Positions 10,609-19,950 are shown, counted from the stretch's first letter. The stretch is 22,500 nt of DNA from Chrysomallon squamiferum (GCA_012295275.1 CM022665.1:32596022-32618521), one strand, 5' to 3'. The notes: generated from the letters alone by a model not told the origin. A program made the numbers and translations.

Positions 10609-11073
10609 TCAAAGAAAAATCCAAGAGGTTTCAGTAGATTCCAGTACAAATTTGAAACTAGATAGTGAAATGTTTTTGCCTGATTCAGCATATTTGAACT
10701 TTAATTAAATAAATACACGTTTACAATATATCTCACTACGTGTCTGTGAGATTCAGTATAAGATTGATCTATTTACATCATTAGTTTTTTAAATTTATAT
10801 CATCATCGTGTTATGTGTCGCCCGTTTACAGACACGTATGTTTATGCTATTTTCGCGAAAAAATGGTTACTTTGAACCCTTCTTCAAGGAATGTTTAGAC
10901 GAACTTGTAACCAGAGTTTTAAAAAAAAAAACTTCAAAGGACAGATGATAAAGTTCAAGCAGCTAATTAAAGAAGGAAAAAGAAAACTGTTAGAGCGTTC
11001 CTCCTGGTGTTCGACATTCGATATTCAGTGACAGTTTTTATATCAGTGAAATTATTATAGGAGAAAGTCTTTG
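10609..11073. other. AT-rich non-coding stretch
   Basis: Contains an 11-base A run at 10921-10931. No coding frame or RNA gene is supported. Confidence 0.45.
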
Positions 11074-11215
11074 GACCGTTTAAAGAATAATACAACAGAA
11101 AGATTTTGTGACTATTAAATAAATTATTAGGAAGATTTGGAGACTGTTAAAGAAAGCATAAGACAGGAAAATTAGTTTGGAACCCTTAAAGAAACTGTCA
11201 GACGGAACTGTCGTT
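11074..11215. repeat. Degenerate tandem repeat, four units of 32-40 bp
   Basis: Four diverged units start at about 11074, 11110, 11142 and 11182. Each opens with GAC (ACC in the last) then a TTAAA-GAA-like core, and each continues to an A/G-rich GGAA-GATT-like end. Phase breaks and stops in every frame argue against a protein repeat. This looks like an old minisatellite. Unit boundaries are approximate. Confidence 0.5.
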
Positions 11216-11478
11216 TAGGTAAAGAGCAATGCTAGACAGTAAGAGACAGTTAATGAAATAAGTGAATCACTAAAACTTTTGTAAATAAGTTTATATTCAC
11301 TGATGGAGTGAGTATGTATACCGACCAGGTTTATGTATTAGTGTTATTGTGTTAGAAGATTAGTTATAATGAAGAGTGCAGCTACATTTCGATTAAAGAA
11401 ATATAAAACGTAGAGCAGATAGATTGAATAAATCAGTGCAGTTCTTGTCGTATCGTTATTCTGTGATATGACAAATAT
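11216..11478. other. AT-rich non-coding stretch
   Basis: No gene is seen. Short TTAA/GACAG pieces near 11230-11260 may be further decayed units of the preceding tandem repeat. Confidence 0.35.
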
Positions 11479-11500
11479 AGTGTTGCGTAAGCGCAACACT
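11479..11500. repeat. Perfect GC-containing hairpin, 9-bp arms
   Basis: Arms AGTGTTGCG (11479-11487) and CGCAACACT (11492-11500) enclose a 4-base loop, TAAG. A short loop and CpG-containing arms make this the strongest non-microsatellite hairpin noticed. It is followed by TTTTAT. No partner copy forming a terminal inverted repeat was found nearby. Confidence 0.8.
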
Positions 11501-11751
11501 TTTATCTGAATGTTGCCGATTACTAATTTATGAATTACTACCCAGAAAAGACAGTATTTACTTTTTATTTTTTAACTTATTATTTATTTACTCTTTAAAA
11601 TCGTATAGTTAACAGAAAATGTAAGCCTTTGCATTATATACTTCGCAAAAAAAATATTAAAAATATAAATGTCAGAAAAATCTCTTGAAAAACACTTAAA
11701 CACTTAAATCAGCAAAGTTTATTAATTTATTTTATTTGCATTTAAGTGACT
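11501..11751. other. AT-rich stretch with an inverted repeat and AATAAA signals
   Basis: CACTTAAAT (11701-11709) and ATTTAAGTG (11740-11748) form a perfect 9-bp inverted repeat. Minus-strand AATAAA occurs at 11718-11723, 11726-11731 and 11731-11736, downstream of the frame at 11790-12059. Confidence 0.5.
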
Positions 11752-11772
11752 AAAAAAAAAAAAAAAAAAAAA
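11752..11772. repeat. Poly(A) run, 21 bases
   Basis: Twenty-one consecutive A bases. It could be a retroposed tail on the plus strand, but no matching element body or target-site duplication was identified. Confidence 0.93.
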
Positions 11773-11789
11773 TGTCCGGGCCTTCAAAA

Positions 11790-12059
11790 TTATCTGTGAA
11801 AGCGTGTCCAATATATTTTCGTAGAATTATCAACAACGACAATATGGTTTATAATATTTAATGAGAAATTCGTGTCACAGTATGCCATAAAATAGAAAGA
11901 TTGTTCACTATAGGCCATGACAATTGTATATTTTGTTGACACAAATCCAGCTTCAAAGAGGAAAATAAATAATAATGCTTTTGAAGTCAGTCGGTAATGC
12001 AATAAGTTTGTTTTTGCATTGTTAGCAGGCAGACCATGTTGCGGTTTATTAAAAATCAT
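11790..12059 (-). CDS. Hypothetical small protein frame, 89 codons
   Basis: A true ATG at 12059-12057 (G at -3) opens a frame to a TAA at 11790-11792. Composition is mixed and not repeat-derived. A hydrophobic stretch near the middle (ALLFIFLFEAGFV) could be one membrane segment, and the C-terminal part is hydrophilic. Three overlapping or nearby AATAAA signals lie 54-75 bases past the stop on the same strand, behind a 21-base poly(T) in that orientation. AATAAA is cheap in such AT-rich DNA. No family is recognised. It may be a chance frame or part of a non-coding transcript. Confidence 0.2.
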   Translation of the reverse strand: MIFNKPQHGLPANNAKTNLLHYRLTSKALLFIFLFEAGFVSTKYTIVMAYSEQSFYFMAYCDTNFSLNIINHIVVVDNSTKIYWTRFHR

Positions 12060-12417
12060 CTCGGTTTCTCCAGTTGGTAGTTGTCACCTATTTCAATGTC
12101 AATAAAAGACGGTATAAGATACCTATGTGAAGTACGTATTATATTCTGGTGTTTTCTCTTTTTCTCTTTTTATTCAACTAATGCCATGGCAGAATTAGAG
12201 GGTGTCTAGTCTAACTTCAAACACATTATTCTTAATGTATAATTATTTTATCTTTTCTTCCATTGAAATATAAATTATATGTAAGCGGTATGGTTTCAGA
12301 TCCGCCATATTTCTGTAAACTGAGTGTATATCGCCTTTTGTCTATGCATATGTTTTAGACCGCGTGTGCGTCTGTGTATGTATGTATACAGAAGAAGGTT
12401 TATCTGTTAGCTTTTGC
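12060..12417. other. AT-rich non-coding stretch
   Basis: No gene or RNA is seen. TATG/TGTG-like decay at 12340-12390 leads into the CA repeat. Confidence 0.45.
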
Positions 12418-12482
12418 CACACACACATACACACACACACACACTCTCACACACACAAATATATATATATATATATATATAT
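12418..12482. repeat. Compound (CA)n-(AT)n microsatellite
   Basis: CA units with small interruptions (12418-12457) pass into a pure AT run (12459-12482). Confidence 0.95.
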
Positions 12483-12733
12483 CAATACAAAAAAATAAAA
12501 ATAAAAATTAAATTTAAATATTTTCAGCTTTCAAAGATATCATATATTTCAAACCTGTCTTCTACGGTAAACAACGCGATTACCATTTCCTTCTGCCGTG
12601 TGCACATTTTTTGTTTACGCGAATATATATCCAGGTTAATATAGTGTGATATAAATCAAGTTATATGATTCAAAGAAATACTAGTACCTCATCAGACATA
12701 TCGAAAGGAAAAAAGCCGGCTTTATCAAACTAA
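12483..12733. other. AT-rich non-coding stretch
   Basis: A-rich AAAAT units follow the AT run. No coding or RNA feature is supported. Confidence 0.45.
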
Positions 12734-12955
12734 ATATTTATTTTCCACCTATTAATAATTCATGATGATAAAATATCCCACACCTATCTGTTAGTCGTTT
12801 TAACTTATCGTACCACGGTGAAATGCTCACCTGTTGATGGCGGCGAGATAAAGGCGAACCTTCCTGATACCCGAGAAGTGCCGAAATCCACCTATATAGT
12901 AATACAAACAGCTAGCTCTCGCACGAATCCTGATGCAATCTCTGTGTGTTATTAA
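12734..12955 (+). CDS. Open frame in a CpG-richer patch, unknown
   Basis: A plus-strand frame of 73 codons is open between a TAA (12731-12733) and a TAA (12953-12955). The second half, from about 12820, lies in a CpG-rich patch and reads as balanced protein-like sequence (for example SPVDGGEIKANLPDTREVPK). There is no ATG at its start. The same patch contains a near-perfect minus-strand donor and an acceptor, so the opposite strand competes. No family is recognised. Confidence 0.15.
   Translation: MFIFHLLIIHDDKISHTYLLVVLTYRTTVKCSPVDGGEIKANLPDTREVPKSTYIVIQTASSRTNPDAISVCY
12831..12891 (-). CDS. Candidate 61-bp exon on the minus strand
   Basis: On the minus strand a pyrimidine-leaning stretch ending CTATATAG is followed by 61 bases and then ACAG|GTGAGC, a strong donor with its intron starting at 12830. 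All three frames across the 61 bases are open (for example GFRHFSGIRKVRLYLAAIN). The exon would be very short and the acceptor is only fair. It could instead be non-coding, or the sites could be chance. It overlaps the plus-strand open frame. Confidence 0.15.
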
Positions 12956-12970
12956 TATACATTCTCCTCG

Positions 12971-12989
12971 TTTTTTTTTTTTTTTTTTT
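12971..12989. repeat. Poly(T) tract, 19 bases
   Basis: Nineteen consecutive T bases. Confidence 0.93.
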
Positions 12990-13208
12990 AAATTTAATAA
13001 TACGGAGCCATAAATGGCTGAAGTAAAGTTATGATCTCTCGTTTTGAAGATACTATCTGACGTGAACTTCCATACTCAACAGATAAAAACGATGTTGTGT
13101 GTGCAGATATCAAAGATTTGTTTGGTATTCATAGAGTTTATTCCAGTGCGTTGCCCTTCAGTAGTTCTGTGTATTATTTCTTTAGTACGGTTAATTCTGG
13201 CGAGAAGA
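12990..13208. other. Non-coding stretch
   Basis: A plus-strand frame from 13097 has a modest acceptor-like GTGTGTGCAG but runs into poly-Ile/Phe repeat, so it is not called. Nothing else is visible. Confidence 0.35.
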
Positions 13209-13252
13209 TTATTATTATAATTATTATAATAATTTTTTTTTTTTTTTTTTTT
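13209..13252. repeat. (ATT)n-like repeat with a 20-base poly(T)
   Basis: ATT/ATA units, partly self-complementary, followed by 20 T bases (13233-13252). Confidence 0.92.
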
Positions 13253-13497
13253 GTACAAATGTTGAACAAATACAAGTGTTGTTGATATTAATATTAATGA
13301 CATCGAATGAAGATTTCCTATCCTGATAACAACCTTTACAAACCTCTGGACAGTTATTATTGTACCTTCCTTACATTATATTGATTTCCTTCTGTCACTT
13401 TATTCAATTATCTATCTATCTATTTGTAACTCAGTCCACTGATGATGTGACTCGAGAGCATATCCTCTGAAAACGTAACCATTACTTCTCTTTCTGC
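13253..13497. other. Non-coding stretch with a retroelement-like motif
   Basis: Contains a short TCTA run (13409-13424). At 13439-13478 a CTGATGATGTGACTCGAG-type string is followed by GAAAACGT. This style of sequence occurs near the ends of some Penelope-like and related retroelements, but no element body is seen. Confidence 0.3.
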
Positions 13498-13681
13498 TAC
13501 TCGAATACTTAATGTCACTCCTCAGACTAGTATTACTACACACAATACTATATTACTTTGTAAATTAGTTCAACCATTACCCAATTACTGCTACACTATT
13601 ATATTACAACTATTACAACTGCTGCTTCTGCTACCACTAATGCTATAACTACTTCAACTATTGCTACAACTGCTACAAAAT
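13498..13681. repeat. Degenerate ACT/ACA trinucleotide repeat
   Basis: Imperfect three-base periodicity (CTACTACAACTATTACAACT-like) over about 180 bases. One frame over the last 90 bases reads Thr/Ala-rich without stops before a TAA, which three-base repeats give automatically. An old trinucleotide microsatellite is the simplest explanation. Confidence 0.6.
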
Positions 13682-14759
13682 AAAGTGCTTGAAAGGATTT
13701 AAAAGCACTGAAAAACAACCAATAATTACGATCCTGCACCTAAAGGTACAAGTTCAACCCTAACGATTGTGTAAATCAGATCTGATTTGCCACATTATAA
13801 CTAAATTTATCAATAAACCGCCCTAAAGATTTTAATTTGAGAACATGGAAGTATTCAATACATGGATCAGTGGTAGAACATCTGTGAATTAAGTGCATTA
13901 CAACAAGATTTATCCCAGAGGTACCGCGGAACACAACATGTGCGAAATATCAAAGTCCGTTGTACTGTACGTTTAAAAGATGCATGTAACAGATTCGCTC
14001 TTTTCAGTCATTAAGATTTTTTTCTTTACTGAAACCAAACGCGAACGAACGCTCTATAAGACTCCTAATTACATTTATCAGATTCGGTAAATAAATATTC
14101 TTACAGAAATTAAGACTTTAAAGATCTTTCTTTGATTTCTGTAACTGAAACGCAGATTCATTTATTTGTTAAATTTATGAGACATAATTAACAGAAAATG
14201 GATACTCTTTTCGTTCTTCTTCTTTAAAACTCCCACCGCAAATGACCGACGCACTAACTTCCTTTTTATTCCTGGACCGGTATTTTTTAAACGTACACGC
14301 CCAATCAACAGTGATAAATATCTTCAAGCAGCTCGGATATAAATAATGTCTTTTAACATGGCTAATTTTACGTGACACAAACCAATGAGAAAGGAAATAG
14401 TTTTAATCCCCTGTCATTTTTAGAACCGAGTGTAAGCTCGATCTTGTATATGCCTCGCGCTATCGTAGTAATAGCCTTAATATTCACTACAAGAAATAGA
14501 AAATGTCAGTAAAGAGCTATTGCGAGAGCGACATTATCTCGTGCAAATAAAAAATATAATTTATTGGTTTTAGTGTTTGCGTACAGAGAGCATGGGGAAG
14601 AGAATTAGTGTGTTCATTGCAATCCTGCAGTGTTTAAAAGATATTTTACACTTAATGAATCTGTTGTGAGAATACATTTCACAGAAGTTTATCATTAAAG
14701 CTGTGAAGTGCTTTCTTTTATCTGTACGCATGCCTAGGAAATTAATAAATCAAAGCTGC
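13682..14759. other. AT-rich non-coding stretch
   Basis: About 1.1 kb without a supported gene. A perfect 16-base palindrome, AAATCAGATCTGATTT, lies at 13773-13788. A string resembling a tRNA A-box (GATCAGTGGTAGAAC) lies near 13864-13878 without a matching B-box. A minus-strand frame at 14175-14402 has no ATG or splice support. Confidence 0.4.
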
Positions 14760-14809
14760 AAAAAAAAAAAAAATATATATATATTATTAATTAAAAATAT
14801 ATATATATA
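14760..14809. repeat. Poly(A) with two (AT)n runs
   Basis: Fourteen A bases followed by AT runs at 14773-14784 and 14797-14809 around ATTAATTAA. The block is strongly self-complementary. Confidence 0.9.
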
Positions 14810-16136
14810 CACACTATTATGAAATAGGTTAGTTTTAAAACAGCATGATAACATTAATTTATAGGACCATAAAAGAAAACAAAGATATCAGTTTAGGTTG
14901 GGGTTTTTTTTCATAAGAAAGTACAGCATATTAAAATAGTCGAAACAAAAAGCTAATATCAAATGTTAGAATAACAGTGTAAAAAATAAATTATGAAAAC
15001 ATTACATTCAGCAAATACAAAAGCTTAAAATGCCGACGATACTAAACTACAGTACTGCATACATATTTAAATGAAAATACACTTCAAAAAAGACTATTTC
15101 AAACATTTTAAAATCAATATACACTCAATCAAAGAGTTTTTCAAACAATCTAGTCTGATATATAGAAGTACGACATGTCCTTCTTTCGAGACAAACATCA
15201 TTACGGCATAGAACGTGTTGCATGCGATTATGCATGTTCTCTCAAGTAACATAAGAAACATTTCATCGTGATTGCAAAACAAGGTCCCAGTCTAACTACA
15301 CAAGTATTCGATCAACATACCGCTGCGCAGAACAAGGACTTGCATACAAGTCGAACATAAACTGCCCGTGGTTGATATTCGCTTCGAAAGAAGTAAAAAC
15401 ACAAGAAAATATTTATACATCAATCAAACAGTATTTATACTTTTTATTTTTTTCCCCCTCTCCCACACACTAGAGAATGTATTGTGTCTGTAGTCCATAC
15501 ACCAACGGAGTTTTCATTCGTCATTTATCATGAAAGTTACGCCGACCGAACAGACAGACGAGATTTCATTTTCAACTCGTAAACGTCGGATTGCATTTGT
15601 CAGTGAGCATTTTTTAAGACCTTCAAGGCATTTTATCTTTAAAAAGTTTTAATTTCCTGATAGCTTTCAGAGGCGGTATAGCAAGTGATTATGGCGATGG
15701 GTTTAAATTGCAATACCATATGACATTTCAGTCTTTTCAATCGCTAGCTTTCCCAAATGATTTATTACAAAACGTGGCTCCCATAAGAATTTGTCGACTG
15801 TTGAAGTTTTAGAAGAATTGTTCTACTTCTGCTTGAACAGTGAAAAGATGCTAAATAGCGATAATTTAAATAATTTTAAAAGAAAATGTATATAATAAAA
15901 GAGTGTTTCAAATAATTTAATTTAATGTGTACACGTACAACATACAAAAACAAAAGAGGAAATAAAATATAACTGAAAGAGATGAGAGTGTCATCGCAGT
16001 TTTTTATTTTATTTATATGTAATATACCTATAATTATGAGCGTATTGCTAAACACTCTGGTTAACAGGATTATGGAATATTAATTAATAGCATACCCATA
16101 AGCGTGTTATTCTGAATCTTATGCAGTTAACAACAA
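14810..16136. other. Long AT-rich non-coding stretch
   Basis: About 1.3 kb. The parts at 15270-15385 and 15480-15610 are a little richer in CpG than the rest but hold no long open frame with start or splice support. No repeat, RNA gene or element is recognised. Confidence 0.45.
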
Positions 16137-16159
16137 TTTTATTTATTTATTTATTTATT
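16137..16159. repeat. (TTTA)n microsatellite
   Basis: Five to six TTTA units. Confidence 0.9.
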
Positions 16160-16457
16160 GTTGCCTTGATAAGATGTATAAATAAATATTTCTTTATTTA
16201 CTGAAAACTTTTTCTTGTACAAACGTTTTAATTTCCTGATTAATCTATTTTTTTTTTTTTTAAATTTCGCTAAAATTTTATTAAAAAAACAACCTGATTA
16301 TAATTTAAAAAAATAAATAAATAAAATAACAAAGATCGAATCAGAACAATGGTTTGCATGTTGTAAAACTATCAAGCCATTCACATTCACATTCACATTT
16401 CGTTGACCCCAAATCTTGTTTCATTAATTTAGTGACCATCAAGTCAAACAGATCTGA
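16160..16457. other. AT-rich stretch with short simple repeats
   Basis: Contains 14 T bases at 16248-16261, AAAT units at 16306-16325, and three tandem copies of TTCACA at 16380-16398. No gene is supported. Confidence 0.6.
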
Positions 16458-16476
16458 TTTTTTTTTTTTTTTTTTT
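16458..16476. repeat. Poly(T) tract, 19 bases
   Basis: Nineteen T bases directly followed by ACAG, giving the shape of a splice acceptor on the plus strand. See the finding for 16458-16542. Confidence 0.92.
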
Positions 16477-16542
16477 ACAGAACTCTACTGTCCTCTGGCA
16501 AAGGTTTAACCTCTTACAGCTATTTCTGTTATTGACATACAG

Positions 16543-17693
16543 GTCAGCTTAGTTCAAAGGTAGCATTCTTTTTACGAATCCTTTAAGCCATCTTGTAGGT
16601 CATGCACACGGACTAAATAGCTCTATCGCCAATTTGAAGAAGAGCGCACAGATATACATACACACCTTGTCACATCTAATAATACATATAAATATGCAGG
16701 TTCACAGATACACGTATATGAATGTATGTAGATAAATTAAGTTGGGATGAGGGTAACTCGTCGCTAAATTCTGAAACACAATTTCACAGATGCATTTCAT
16801 CTACCACTGGAAATTCCTTTAGCTAGTTTTTGTTTCTTATACTTAATTACATTCTCATTCAGTTAATTATATCCCTCTCTTTGAGTTGTATGTTATAGAT
16901 ATCATTTGTAAGGCCCTCCCCTTTAGATAGATATGTTTCTGATCATCCGTGTTTATTTCCGTTTTGTTTAAATTCTAAATAAAAGTACTATTTCAGTTAT
17001 AGAATAAAGGTTTATAAACTCTTTAAGAGTGTCCAGTACGTGATTTAATCCAGTTAATGATATAAGCACTTAAAATCGCCATTCATACTGACCCGAGGCC
17101 AAATTAGTGTTAAAAGATTTACAAGTTATCAAATGATGTGTTGATTTATGTACTTAACATCGGTAATTATTATAGTGATACAGTATTATTACGTGAACTA
17201 GCGTTACGATTTGAATGTCCAATACATTATAACCTTTGTCCACACATAAAGCCAAAGACGAAATCAGAATGTGGTAGAATATAAACAGAAAAAGTTTTAT
17301 TGTACATTATGTATTTGTCATTGGTTTTCAAAATGTTTCCACTCAGACGTAATAAACATATACAAGCAAAAGTTAGTACACCATTAGCAAAGCTGTCATA
17401 GTATATCAGTTTATCACGATTACTTTTTATTCTACATCATGAAATAAGAGAAATTATTAATAGCTGTTCATTTTCACTGGCTTATTATATTATTATCACA
17501 CTTTGTTATTAGTAAATTCGACCTGTAGAGTAAAGAAACAAATATGATCGCTTTAAAAACCATGTTGTATTAAATTTCAATTTTTATTCTTTTTTATCAT
17601 CTTGTGTGTAATCAGTGCATACAACAAGTAAGGCTATATTTGTGGCCAGTGTCCTCAGTAAGGGTTTAAATGCTGGTTACTTTTATTTTTCAG
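16543..17693. other. Long AT-rich non-coding stretch
   Basis: About 1.15 kb with no supported coding frame, RNA gene or mobile element. It ends in TTATTTTTCAG (17683-17693), a good acceptor-like string on the plus strand. Confidence 0.4.
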
Positions 17694-17744
17694 CAAGTAA
17701 GCAATTTCGCTTCACCAACCTAGGCAAATCCTCTCATAAAAAAG
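17694..17744 (+). CDS. Candidate short exon upstream of 17809
   Basis: The exon would begin after TTATTTTTCAG and end at AAAAAAG|GTAATA (donor GT at 17745-17746). The open frame reads SKQFRFTNLGKSSHKK with one base left over. That one-base remainder fits an acceptor at 17807-17808 (GTCCAG), which leaves the next exon needing one base, so the frames would join. The implied intron is only 64 bases, short for a genome of this type. The phase match could be chance. Confidence 0.15.
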
Positions 17745-17780
17745 GTAATAGTGCTCCCATTGTTCACGTTCCTCAGTTAA

Positions 17781-18059
17781 TACACAAATAAAAGTACAAG
17801 AAGTCCAGTATTTACTCGTTTTATTCCGAGCTCGACCTGGCGACATGTTCCGAGTTTCAGGAAAGAGGAGCAGAGATTACGGGCCTTGGAAGCGAGGCTT
17901 AGAAGTGTTCAAACCTATTTGAAAAGACCAACCGCGGCCCATCCCCTGGATTTACACGTGGACAAAAGCGCCGCCCTTAGTATACTAATTGTTTTTGTGT
18001 TGTATTTTATTTTTGTTTTTTATTATTCTGTTGATGGTTTCAGTCTTGATCTCATTTAA
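17781..18059 (+). CDS. Candidate terminal exon: charged helix plus hydrophobic tail
   Basis: The frame is open for 92 codons between a TAA (17778-17780) and a TAA (18057-18059) and has no ATG, so it would be a last exon. Acceptor-like AGs lie at 17808 and 17860. The part from 17826 to 17980 is GC- and CpG-rich compared with its flanks. It encodes a charged, heptad-like stretch (FRKEEQRLRALEARLRSVQ) followed by a short Pro-containing linker. One hydrophobic segment follows (ALSILIVFVLYFIFVFYY) and then about ten residues before the stop. This layout would suit a tail-anchored or single-pass membrane protein. The hydrophobic part is T-rich DNA, which also arises by chance. The opposite strand is closed in all three frames over the GC-rich part. 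No family is recognised. Confidence 0.33.
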   Translation, partial: YTNKSTRSPVFTRFIPSSTWRHVPSFRKEEQRLRALEARLRSVQTYLKRPTAAHPLDLHVDKSAALSILIVFVLYFIFVFYYSVDGFSLDLI

Positions 18060-18071
18060 TTACCTTAGATA

Positions 18072-18589
<518 letters not shown>

Positions 18590-18860
18590 AAAATATACAT
18601 ATATACATAAGTAGTCTTACAAACATGTAGATACGTAACAAATACATATATACGTATATAAATACATATGCATACGTACATATATACACATACGCACACA
18701 TACATATATACACATATACATACATATACACATACATACATAAATTCATATAAACATATATGCATGTACATAATATATTGAGATATGAACACACACCATA
18801 TATACATATACATAAATACCTACATACCCACTGACATACAGAGAAATACACATATACGTA

Positions 18861-18902
<42 letters not shown>

Positions 18903-18960
18903 CTATGTACCTACATACCTACTTACACACACAGAGCAAAATATACACATACACAGCATG
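18590..18960. repeat. ATAC/CATA tetranucleotide field with a (CA)n core
   Basis: About 370 bases of imperfect ATACAT, ATATAC and CACATA units with a purer CA run at 18867-18899. Tyr-Val-Cys-Ile frames on the minus strand are translated repeat. Confidence 0.92.
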
Positions 18961-19075
18961 AAAACAATTATAGCTCTTAAGGTCACTGCGTTCTCTTCAC
19001 ACATGGCGGTCTAAACATTAAACACCGCGTTTCTTTTTATCCCCCTTACATTTCATAACTTTACGTGCACTTGAT

Positions 19076-19210
19076 ATGCGCCAACTGAAAACGAGGATAG
19101 CGAGTATGCAGGCTGTACTGTTCGTCGAGTCATTTGGTGCGCCAAGTCGCTTCGACCTCTGCACTCCGAATTTAGTCTGTTTATTAAAGCTTCCAGTATT
19201 TTTTGGTTAA
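19076..19210 (+). CDS. Candidate 44-codon frame in a CpG-rich patch
   Basis: An ATG at 19076 (G at -3) opens a frame to a TAA at 19208-19210, and the frame is open upstream to about 19021. The patch is CpG-rich. The reading has balanced composition (for example IASMQAVLFVESFGAPSR). The minus strand is also open over the same bases (stop at 19053-19055), with a reading such as NRLNSECRGRSDLAHQ, so strand is undecided. No family is recognised. It could be a short exon, a 5' region of a gene, or a conserved non-coding element. Confidence 0.18.
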   Translation: MRQLKTRIASMQAVLFVESFGAPSRFDLCTPNLVCLLKLPVFFG

Positions 19211-19373
19211 GGTGTTAAAGGCGCATCTGTTGCAGCGTGTATAGAAAAGGCTTTGAACTATAATGAATGTTACAGGAAACAAGAACTTGTGTGGAACTAC
19301 TTCGCGGGGATTAAAATACAAAACAAATCACAAAAACTGGTATTCGAGTTAAAGATGTTACCAAAATTTAAAA

Positions 19374-19378
<5 letters not shown>

Positions 19379-19453
<75 letters not shown>
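19379..19453. repeat. (CT)n microsatellite, 75 bp
   Basis: Uninterrupted CT for 75 bases. A plus-strand frame from 19253 ends in Ser-Leu repeat across it and is not credited as coding. Confidence 0.97.
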
Positions 19454-19456
<3 letters not shown>

Positions 19457-19655
19457 CACTGATTAATTATGAATTGTTAATTTATTTTTCTTCTAAATTA
19501 CCGATCAAACGATATCAAAGGCAATCTAACTATCCATATATTAGTCTGACTGTTTATCTTATTTATATAGCTTAAATATACGGATGTGTGGGTTTAAACA
19601 TACGTTACGCCTTTCTAACAGTTAAGTCTGTGATTTCATACATACTCTCAGCACT

Positions 19656-19754
19656 CTATATATTATGCTTATTTTTATTACTGTTCGCGCTCACACTCTC
19701 TGAAACAAGTTCCGGAACCGCCACCGATTTTAATCCACTCGGGCGAACAGCCAT
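19656..19754 (-). CDS. Candidate first exon or short frame with strong start context
   Basis: On the minus strand an ATG at 19754-19752 has A at -3 and G at +4, the strongest start context seen in the window. The reading begins MAVRPSGLKSVAVPE in CpG-rich DNA. After 20 codons the sequence AGT|GTGAGC offers a good donor hexamer (intron start 19694). Without splicing the frame continues 12 more codons, becoming Asn/Lys-rich, to a TAG at 19656-19658. The frame also stays open upstream of the ATG to a TGA near 19845. The change in composition after the donor suits an exon-intron border. No downstream partner exon was identified and no family is recognised. Confidence 0.22.
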   Translation of the reverse strand: MAVRPSGLKSVAVPELVSESVSANSNKNKHNI

Positions 19755-19773
19755 ATTATAACGAAACAAATGA

Positions 19774-19950
19774 CGGATCAACTGCAGTGAGATATTTGAC
19801 GCAATAGAATCATTAAAAAATATCCATAACCACTGTCTCGTCTCTCAAGACCGCAAGCCCGTGTTGGCTATTAGTCGGAAACATCAAAGGGATTGTCGTC
19901 GACAGGTGCGAAATGTCAGATTACCACCTGAGGATAGCCGCACTGCATGA
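19774..19950 (+). CDS. Open frame, 58 codons, possible exon
   Basis: A plus-strand frame between a TGA (19771-19773) and a TGA (19948-19950) has no ATG. It reads as a charged, Cys- and Arg-rich segment (for example ISRKHQRDCRRQVRNVR). AG acceptor-like sites lie near its start and a CAG|GTGCGA donor-like site lies at 19913-19921. It shares a CpG-rich patch with the minus-strand candidate at 19656-19754, so both may reflect one island rather than two exons. No family is recognised. Confidence 0.17.
   Translation, partial: RINCSEIFDAIESLKNIHNHCLVSQDRKPVLAISRKHQRDCRRQVRNVRLPPEDSRTA

Noticed and set aside
10269-10637. Plus-strand frame of 122 codons
   Set aside because: Its second half is CA-repeat translation and its first half is Cys/Val/Tyr-rich TGTG decay. 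It has no splice or domain support.
13860-13925. tRNA-like A-box (GATCAGTGGTAGAAC)
   Set aside because: No B-box (GGTTCRANNCC) at the right distance, and no acceptor stem or anticodon arm can be folded.
14175-14402. Minus-strand open frame of about 75 codons with balanced composition
   Set aside because: It has no ATG near the start, no clear acceptor or donor and no recognised similarity. Such a length is expected by chance in 22.5 kb.
19560-19762. Plus-strand frame with a signal-peptide-like Leu/Phe stretch ending near 19762
   Set aside because: It has no in-frame ATG before the hydrophobic part. The stretch is T-rich DNA, and the better-supported minus-strand candidate overlaps it.
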